Source: Allantophomopsis cytisporea (lineage: Eukaryota; Ascomycota; Leotiomycetes; Phacidiales; Phacidiaceae). From it: a DNA stretch of 64,000 bases. Shown here piece by piece: positions 56,186-64,000 of the stretch. How positions within the stretch are numbered: position 1 is the first letter of the stretch; each line of letters starts with the position of its first letter. The notes beneath the pieces are model-generated. The model saw nothing but the letters and a program-made list of their open reading frames with translations, made no database searches and had not been told where the DNA came from. The stretch spans positions 1,612,001 through 1,676,000 of the forward strand of contig CP103029.1 of NCBI GenBank assembly GCA_024752435.1, given 5' to 3'. Both the position numbers and the translations under genes were made by a program.

Positions 56186-57566
56186 ATGTCGACTACCGTG
56201 GATAAGGTATACATTCGCTCTAGAGAGATTGAGAGGAGATTGCTAATACCCTGCCACAGATCAAGGACATTGAGGCCGAAGTACGTTTTTTTGACAATGT
56301 ATAAAATGATGCATGCGATTCTAACCCCCATAATAGATGGCCAAGACCCAAAAGAACAAGGCGACATCCTTCCATTTGGGACAGTTGAAAGCAAAGCTTG
56401 CGAAGCTGAAGCGCGAGCTCCTCACCCCAACGTCTAGTGGTGGAGGTGGTGGAGCTGGTTTCGATGTCGCAAGAACTGGTGTGGCCAGTGTTGGATTCAT
56501 TGGTTTCCCTTCGGTGGGAAAGAGTACTCTCATGAGCAGACTTACTGGTCAAACCTCCGAAGCCGCAGCATACGAATTCACAACCTTGACAACGGTGCCC
56601 GGACAAGTTCTTTACAATGGTGCGAAGATTCAGATGTTGGATTTGCCAGGTATTATCCAGGGTGCAAAGGACGGAAAGGGTAGAGGTCGACAGGTTATTG
56701 CAGTCGCGAAGACTTGTCATTTGATCTTTATCGTCTTGGATGTCAACAAACCTCTTACCGACAAGAAGGTTATCGAGGCTGAATTGGAAGGTTTCGGTAT
56801 TCGAATCAACAAGTCCCCACCAAACATCGTCTTCAAGAAGAAGGATAAGGGTGGTATTGCTATTACCAATACTGTTCCTCTCTCACATATCGACCACGAC
56901 GAGATTAAGGCTGTCATGAACGAGTACAAAATCTCATCCGCTGACATTGCCATTCGATGCGATGCCACAATCGATGATCTTATTGATGTCCTCGAAGCCA
57001 AGAGTCGAAGCTATATTCCAGTTATTTATGCGCTCAACAAGATCGATGCCATTTCTATCGAGGAACTTGATTTGTTATACAGAATTCCAAACGCTTGTCC
57101 TATCAGTTCGGAACACGGCTGGAATGTTGATGAGCTCATGGAGCAAATGTAGGTTTTTGCGAATTTTTGAACAACGATGAGAGATATAACTGACACTTCA
57201 CCAGGTGGGAGAAGCTCAAGCTTGTCAGAGTATACACAAAGCCAAAGGGTAAATTGCCGGATTACACATCTCCAGTTGTCTTGAGATCGAACAGATGCAC
57301 CGTAGAGGACTTCGTAAGTCACCATTGTAACTACACGAGCAAGAGACAATACTGACGATTCCACAGTGTAATGCCATCCACAAGACTATTGTCGAGCAAT
57401 TTAAAACAGCCATTGTCTACGGAAAGTCGTGCAAGCATCAGCCTCAAAGGGTCGGGCTCACTCATGAGCTCGCGGATGAAGATATCAGTAAGTATCACTC
57501 TACTCCCGTTTCTCCTCGGCAACAGGAATCTGACAGAAGCTTCCAGTCACAATCATTAAACGATAG
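56186..57566 (+). CDS. RBG1: Rbg1/DRG1 developmentally regulated GTP-binding protein
   Basis: Six exons, 56186-56206, 56260-56280, 56337-57148, 57205-57313, 57367-57487 and 57547-57566, give exactly 367 aa, the usual DRG1 length. Exons 1 and 2 are 21 nt each (MSTTVDK, IKDIEAE) and the last exon is 20 nt. The N-terminal helical region contains MAKTQKNKATSFHLGQLKAK. The GTPase motifs are G1 GFPSVGKST (70-78), G3 DLPGIIQGAKDGKGRG (from 116) and G4 NKID (248-251). The C-terminal TGS domain is VRVYTKPKGKLPDYTSPVVL onward, ending DEDIITIIKR. By family knowledge Rbg1 pairs with Tma46/DFRP1 and associates with translating ribosomes, helping resolve stalls. All introns are GT-AG and 52-59 nt. The start ATG has the context CAATC-ATG-TC. 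Confidence 0.95.
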
Positions 57567-58698
57567 ATGTATTGAAGGGATTTTGATTGGTGCGGGGCAA
57601 GAAAAAGATAAAGCTAGGCATAGCTGGCGTTCGCATCTGGAAGGCGTACTGATTTGAATGATAATGATATCAAGTTGTTCCAAAATTTCCCCTGATACGA
57701 GCCGCACGTCCAATAGCTAATCTCTCCGAAGAGCTCGGGAGCTTGAGTGGCCATTCGAAGATCCCGTCGTAAGCCACACTGAATATTAATGTCCTCGAGT
57801 TATCAAGAAACTCTACCGCAATGTGACATTGTCCAAGCTTATCAATTCCATCACGGTTTCGTCTCACAGTCTCCTCATATCTCCTACGGGCCAATATTGA
57901 ATATCCAATATTTCACGAATTGAAAGTACATCCTCGCTAACTTGACCAGCCGAATTCCTACCAAGATACGAATAAGGGGCCTTGTAATCCTGAGACGAAT
58001 CACAACACATGCGATCCAGCACAAACACAATGAAACCCCAACTCCTTTTCTACCCTTTCATCCATATGTCTTCCCACTATTCATTATTTCCGGTGCCCAA
58101 TCACTCCCCTACAGAGTCTATTTTGCCACTCCTCGATCCCTCGCACAGACGTAGAGCACATACACCTGACTGAGATCGCGGTGCACAGCAGCATGTTTAC
58201 AATACAGAAGATGCGCTCCCAAAGCTACCCTCGCCAGAGACTATGGGGGTATAAAACACAATAATATAGGGGCGATGTAACGCCAGCACGTCTCCGACTT
58301 TGACTTTGACTTTTGGCTTTTGACTTTGCGCACTTGATAAATGGCTTGGGCATTGGTATAGCACACGCCATACTGGATGGGGAACCAGCATTGCAGATTC
58401 AATGCAGAAATCTGCCGGTGCGCGAGATCTGGTCGGCCCTGAATGGAGTGGTCTTGCAATGCGAACTCCTATGACTGCCAGCCACGCCTTGCAGACGATG
58501 GAAGAATATCACATGTCCATATACCGGCGACGGTCTTCCGCTCTGGAAGCGGAACTCATACTCTGTATGAATCAACTCATCTCATCTCGCTTGACCACGG
58601 CGATGAATCCTGTCGCCCATCGACCCCTCCATGAACCTCGAAGTCTATTCAGTACTGTCCTCGCCCAAGAACCTCGGCGCCTTGAATCCTTCGAATTA

Positions 58699-58906
58699 CT
58701 CTCTCTCTCTCTCTCTCTCTCCAGCTGGTGTCAACGCCGCGGGGTAAATAGGTCTTCATATCAACAAACCCAACCCATCTCCGCATTGCAGCGCGCCCTC
58801 ATCTCCCAAGAGACCCATCCATCTATGACTAAACTCCCCGAAAAATCCACCTGCTCCCTCCCTCCCTCATTCACTCACTCACTCACTCACTCACTCACTC
58901 ACTCAC
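58699..58906. repeat. (CT)n and (TCAC)n microsatellites
   Basis: A (CT)11 tract at 58699-58721 and about nine TCAC units at 58871-58906, both on the plus strand. Confidence 0.9.
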
Positions 58907-59486
58907 CTCACCTCAAGCAAAGCCACGCCGCCAACCGGACAAAGCACAAACAAGCCCCCTCAAAAAGCAAGCATCAACTAACCGGTAAGCCAAGGCACGC
59001 GCAAGCATGTCGACAGCACCACCCGCCCTGTCAGGGCGCGCCAGGGCCCGCACTACAGAATGGCAAGTTCGTCGTCACTTCTCTGAGGGCTGCGCAGGCC
59101 GCGAGGCAATCGGGTCCTTCGTTGCCTCTTCCCATGCACGGCAGCCCCAATGGGAAATTCGCCCGTAGAAACGAAGGAGGGCTTTTTTTTCTTTTCTTTT
59201 CGTGCCTTTGGAAGGGCTCCGAATGGCCCAATAGTCCGATCGGATATTATTCCAGCGTTGGGCGTGTGTGTGCGTGTGTGGAGGGGTTGCGTGTAGGTAG
59301 GTAAGTAGTAGGTACGTATGTATGTACATATAGTACTGGGAGGGTGAGATGACAGGGCTGGGAGGGATGGGCGAGATTGCTTTTGGATGGAGGTAGGGGA
59401 GGGAGGGTAGGGAGGGTAGGGAGGAGATATTTGCAAGTATTTCGCGGCACTTGATTGTACATGTGATGTAAATATTTGAATTATTG

Positions 59487-59507
59487 TGTATGTATGTATG
59501 TATGTAC
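59487..59507. repeat. (GTAT)n microsatellite
   Basis: About five GTAT units are followed by ACTGTACTGTA. Confidence 0.85.
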
Positions 59508-60036
59508 TGTACTGTATTGTACAATATTGCTGATGAGAACTCCCCATGGGCGTCATTCTTACAAAAAGATGACACTTGCTTAGAAAGCAAAGCCCATCCA
59601 TCCCCCATCTCATCAAATCAGGCTTTTCTTCCCCCTCGGCTGGTCCGTACCGCGCAAAGAATCCACGGCGTGATTCTGCCTACTGCGTAGCTCGCGAGTA
59701 GCTCTGGGTATAGACTACCTGTGTCCCTATTTACCTACCTATTACCTACCGCTTCGGTGTGTGTTGTGGGGAGCTGCGAGAGCTTGCGAATAGGCTGAAT
59801 ATCGCATGCTTGACCCTCACAGTCCTGATGGTTGAAGGTCCTGCTCGATGTAACTCCAAATCGCTGGGGCAGCGGGCAGGGGGAGCGATTTCGTTCGGCA
59901 CCCATTTATTCGGGAATACTCCGTGCACTACATTTATGAATGAATGTTCAGGGTGTTCTGTCGCGCCTATGGAACGTTCCATGGTGCGACTTGTTGGTTG
60001 GGAGTCCAAAGAGATCTGGTGTGGAATCGAAGATCT

Positions 60037-60212
60037 TGTTGGTGAGGTGGTGAGGTGGTGAGGTGGTGAGGAGATGAAGGAGCATGACATGAGGTGCGAT
60101 GTGTGTGTTTGCCTTGGGCTGCGATGAGAAAGTCACACTTGACCTGGGTAATTCCAGTTCCAATTCCTCCAATGCCAATGCCAATTCCAATTCCAATTTC
60201 AGTTTCAATTTC
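60037..60212. repeat. (GGTGAGGT)n and CCAATTCC-type degenerate repeats
   Basis: Tandem GGTGAGGTGGTGAGG at 60037-60071. Then CCAATGCCAATTCCAATT-type hexamers with drift run at about 60148-60212. Confidence 0.85.
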
Positions 60213-60712
60213 CATGGCAAAGTCAGAGTTGGTATGCTGTGTGGTGTCTTATCTATACCTTGATCATTGATTGTACAGGTAGATGTCCATGTACCGTACA
60301 TGTGCATATTGATACTGATACCATCTGGTGGTAATAAGAGTGTAAAAGTTATTCCCTCCATGACGATCAGGGAATTTCATGATCCCATTTCTGAATGTCT
60401 ATGTCTCTTTTCGTATTCAGCTATCGCCCAACACACTACCGCCCTTACCGTAGCGTAAAGGTTACAAACAGCTTGCTTGCTGTATGAAGTCAAAGAAAAC
60501 AAAGTTGCGTGTAGCACAGTAGTAGTAGGCTCTAGATAAACCGACCGAATGACTCTCGTGCTCGATAGCAGGGACCACCAGGAAGGACTACGATACCATG
60601 AACCATGACCACCATGACCACCATGACGGCACATCCACCGCGAGTGGATGAAAGGACCCTCAAAACCGCTCACCTCGCTCTCATGCTAATGTAGTATGTA
60701 ACTCACAGACAT

Positions 60713-60800
60713 TCACTCACTCACTCACTCACCCAACTCATCAACCCTAATTCGTAAATACCAATGCCACAGATACATACATACATACATACATACATGC
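60713..60800. repeat. (TCAC)n and (ATAC)n microsatellites
   Basis: TCAC units at 60713-60732 and ATAC units at 60774-60799. Confidence 0.9.
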
Positions 60801-62913
60801 ACGCGGCGGTGCATCCAATCCATCCATCTCCAAGACCCTCTCCAAAATACGTAATGAAGGCAACATTAAACATAAAAAGCAAACATGGGCATACACAATT
60901 CCTCATTTCCCACTGCCTCCCAGCCCTTCCCCTCCCCGAAAAAAAATCCCTCCCTTACAGACCCTACACACACACATATCCATCTTCTTTGAGACAATGA
61001 GCTCTAGGACCAAAGTCTAAAGCACATTAACATTCAATATTCTGTTGCACCAGACCAGACCCGGTGGAGATGAAGGCGGAGTGGAGGGGGCGGCACCACC
61101 ACGGCATCGCGGCTTTTCGTCTGGCGTTTCCGCCGCAACTTGAGGGTTACAACGTCGTTGATCATGCAGGGTAGATAGGTAAGTAAGTAGGTATGTAGTG
61201 GTAGTATTGACGAAAGCTTGCGTTGAGTGAGCAGCCGATGCGCTCTTGCCGGCATTTACGACGTTGGTTTTCTCTCTCTTCCTTTTCTTGGCTCTTGAAG
61301 GATTTGCCTTTCCGGTGCTTGTTTGTTTCTCGGCATGGGATTGAGAGACATCGTGGGCTTGCGGCGGCTATGACTGCTGTCAATTGGTTGGTTTTGGGTC
61401 TCTACTGGGTGTGCGGATCTTGAGGTTGCTGACCGGTCAGTAGTGGATTTGTGATCTGTGAGTATCGCCTATCATCATTTGGATGGGATGAGGTTCTTCT
61501 GATTTGAGCGCGCGATGACACTCTGGTTATTGAATCTAGCTCAGGTAATATATTTATGTATGTACGCAGTATGTGTGTACATGTGCGGACGGAGTACTCC
61601 GTGTCTGGAAGGGTAACGACCTGTTGTAATCAATCCAGAAACGTGGTTCATGAAGTTAAATGGCGCGTCAATTGACTCGGGGCCTGCCCCCAGCGTCTTT
61701 CATCTTTTGCTCTTTTCGATAAGGTGAGCTTGCATGTTGGAGTCGTTGACAAATCTAGATACGGATAACCTTTTCAATAAATCAGATGATCTTGAAGACC
61801 GATGAGGAATATTAGTGCCCTGTCTTCTGTTGTCAACTTGGAATATGTAAGGCATGACAACAATGATGGAGGGATGGATGGATGAATGGATGGAGGATGG
61901 GGGTTAGTTCATCGTATTGATACACCATATGTACAGACACAATACATACCTTATTATTCTTGTTATTTCTACATGAAATAGGAATATGAGGGTATGTACT
62001 GGCTATTCGCTCCGAGCTCGCCATCATCGCAAGCCACAATGGTAGTCGTGCCGACAAGCGTACCCTTTCATGGCTTAATAGGACCACGCCATGGTAAAGA
62101 CGGAATGGTTACAAGGCCATCAAAGCAAGGCAAGGTACCTTACCTTACCGTATTTACTGTAAAGAGGGTGCAAGGCTATGAATACCAGCCAGGTACGACG
62201 AGTAAGGTAGGCTAGAGAAGGGTACGCTGGGAAAGTCAGTCAGACAGAAAGTTAATAAGTCAGACAGATTGTCAGACTATCTTACCTTACTTACTTGCTA
62301 CCTAGACATGTCCATTCATCAGTTGACATTTATCGTATTTTTGATTTTTGATTTTTGCTTCCTGCAATTCAGAAGGAAGAGGAGATGAGGGGAAACACGA
62401 GAAGGATGTCGTTTTGTGGATTTGACAAGAGACAGGAATTGATGGAATGAAATGGTGAGAATATAGGCAGGTAAATGGATAGATGGATAGATGGATAGTA
62501 GAAATGGGATGAGTGTTATCACCAATTACCAATCATATGGGACATGGTTCATCGACCCAGTAAAGCAATATATCATGTATTTATTATATATTGATTATAT
62601 TACTCCGATAGCTTTACGAATACTATCCATCCATACAAGAGGAATGAAAGTTCCGCCCTTCATTATCTCATAGATTTCCTCTCTCTCCTCGCTCTCTCGA
62701 ATGTTTTGAGTACAATCAAGTGAGTGAGGTACAGCACATACAGTACATGTTATTCGGAAGTGAGGTCGGTATGTTGACCTTTCTTTCGTTGATCCTTTCT
62801 TGTCATTCCGTATGGGATCGATGGTGTTGTATTGTATTGTATCACGTCGCACTCATATCGGACTGTACCTCAGCATCATCTCTTTCCTTTGTATTTCCTA
62901 CAAGCAGTGTCAC

Positions 62914-63046
62914 ACATAAACATAAACATAAACATAAACACACAAACACACACACACGAACAAATCCACATCCTCATCCACATCCACATCCATACACAGC
63001 CATCATCATCATCATCATCATCATCAATTCGACTCGACTCGACTCG
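62914..63046. repeat. Compound microsatellite: CATAAA, CA, CATCCA, CAT and GACTC units
   Basis: Adjacent tracts are (CATAAA)n at 62914-62939, (CA)n to about 62957, CATCCA repeats at 62970-62995, (CAT)n at 63001-63026 and (GACTC)n at 63030-63046. Five different unit types lie side by side. Confidence 0.9.
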
Positions 63047-63310
63047 CACACACACATACACATATGCACATACAGATATCGCACCTTTGACCTTCCACAC
63101 AATGAATCATACATTACATACATACCACATGCTACCTACATACTACATACCACATACTACATACATCCATCCACATACATCCACATACCTCCATACATCC
63201 ATCCGCACACTCACATACGCCGTACATACATGAACGTTCAATCACCTTACCACCAGCAGAATACCCACAGCCACTCATACTCGCATTCTCATGTATTCCC
63301 CTTCCACGAC

Positions 63311-63356
63311 TTACTTCTTCTTCTTCTTCTTCTTCTTCTCCTTCTTCTCTTCTTCT
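63311..63356. repeat. (CTT)n microsatellite
   Basis: About twelve CTT units with two CTC interruptions. Confidence 0.9.
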
Positions 63357-63563
63357 ACGACTAACGACGTACAATGTATACAACCCCATATCCATTCATC
63401 ATTCACTTCCAATGCCACTCAAAACTCCCGTACCCCTCATGTTGATCTTTCTCCTCCGTATCTCTCTATCTCATCGCACCTTTTCTGTACACGATATCCC
63501 GGAGGACGGCCTACATCACAACGGCAAAGTATCCCAGAATAAGCGCAGTAAATAAACTTGTAC

Positions 63564-63605
63564 TCATCATCATCATCATCACCATCACCACCATCATCAT
63601 CATCA
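63564..63605. repeat. (CAT)n/(CAC) microsatellite
   Basis: CAT trinucleotides interrupted by CAC, about fourteen units. Confidence 0.9.
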
Positions 63606-63906
63606 AGCATTGAAGCACATCAGAGTAACACCCACTACCCCGAACAAAAACTACTTTATTGGATGTATCCGATACTTCAACCACCTAAACCAACACCCCC
63701 GATCCACCCCCCGTCCCTCCCACCACTATCCCGCCGGTCTCAACCCCATCCCGGCCTATTTCTGCTATTCTGCTATTCTGCTATTCTGCCTCCCCTGTCC
63801 CTATGTCTACCCTCTCTACCTTACCCTCTACCCTCTGTGTCTACCTTTTTGTCTAACCCCGGCTCCCGCATTGTGAAGCCATCCCTAAACAAAACAACAA
63901 GAAAAC

Positions 63907-64000
63907 ATGGGCTGTGACTCGGCATCACCTACGCTGGAAGTCAGAAGGGTGAAAAGTGATCCCAAGAAGATGGAACCAAAAAGAAAGACAAGAGGGACAT
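63907..64000 (+). CDS. Possible 5' end of a gene leaving the window
   Basis: An ATG at 63907 opens a frame that stays open to the edge (31 codons). It reads MGCDSASPTLEVRRVKSDPK and continues in Lys/Arg-rich sequence. The MGC start would fit N-myristoylation, but this is weak evidence and upstream ATGs exist. It could be chance. Confidence 0.2.
   Translation, partial: MGCDSASPTLEVRRVKSDPKKMEPKRKTRGT

Larger units (their letters stand above)
57567..63906. other. Microsatellite-rich, gene-poor region
   Basis: More than 6 kb without a supported gene. It is dominated by short tandem repeats and GTAGGTAGGTAAG/ACCTACC words (59283-59320, 59725-59750, 61170-61195, 62130-62150). A minus-strand protein-like frame at 57670-57894 lacks an ATG. 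A 300-codon plus-strand ORF (58402-59304) is low-complexity repeat translation. It may include the upstream regulatory region of a gene beyond the right edge. Confidence 0.4.

Noticed and set aside
57670..57894. Protein-like minus-strand frame downstream of RBG1
   Set aside because: No ATG and no splice-compatible upstream exon; too short to claim.
58402..59304. 300-codon plus-strand ORF
   Set aside because: Largely translation of CT and TCAC microsatellites and flanks, with no domain.
62720..63364. 214-codon plus-strand ORF
   Set aside because: Translation of compound microsatellites (His/Thr/Ile/Leu runs).

Overview
The window is nuclear DNA of a filamentous ascomycete (Pezizomycotina). 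The basis is short 47-75 nt GT-AG introns with CTAAC/CTGAC-like branch sites, a Zn2Cys6 regulator, a fungal-type bZIP factor, a DHA2-type MFS pump and single-copy eukaryotic housekeeping genes. The overall look suggests Leotiomycetes (Sclerotiniaceae-like), but that rank is a guess. I found no rRNA, tRNA, CRISPR or intact transposon.

Layout. 0-5 kb: the 3' part of a Rad26/CSB-type SWI/SNF helicase, convergent with a two-exon gene for a 750-aa protein with a BTB/POZ-like segment. 5-11.4 kb: a gene-free stretch ending in a long leader with two probable 5'UTR introns. 11.5-15.6 kb: a 1375-aa disordered protein of unknown function. 16.9-18.8 kb: a four-exon, vacuolar-type MFS transporter. 19-22.7 kb: degenerate gene pieces. 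22.8-25.3 kb: a bZIP factor on the minus strand whose ~720-nt leader has no ATG. 25.3-29.7 kb: empty. 29.7-34.6 kb: an accessory-looking block with a divergent pair, a C-terminally membrane-anchored unknown protein and a trypsin-like protease fused to eight ankyrin repeats, plus weak small ORFs. 35.8-37.3 kb: a Cys-rich single-pass membrane protein. 37.6-40 kb: SDA1. 42.9-44.3 kb: MSP1. 44.9-47.4 kb: a Zn2Cys6 regulator. 48.2-49.2 kb: a four-exon zinc-finger/LysM protein. 49.7-54.6 kb: a HOS4-like ankyrin protein with a long KEA/REA helix. 56.2-57.6 kb: RBG1/DRG1 in six exons. 57.6-64 kb: microsatellite-rich, almost gene-free DNA.

Most recognisable genes are housekeeping: transcription-coupled repair (RAD26), 60S ribosome biogenesis (SDA1), mistargeted tail-anchored protein extraction (MSP1), translation-associated GTPase (RBG1) and Set3-type chromatin regulation (HOS4-like). 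They do not form one pathway. The most unusual part is the 29.7-33.5 kb divergent pair. The near-identical 99-nt ankyrin repeats, protease domain and membrane-tail partner resemble fungal innate-recognition loci, but that role is inference.

Exon coordinates were deduced by hand from splice signals and reading-frame continuity.
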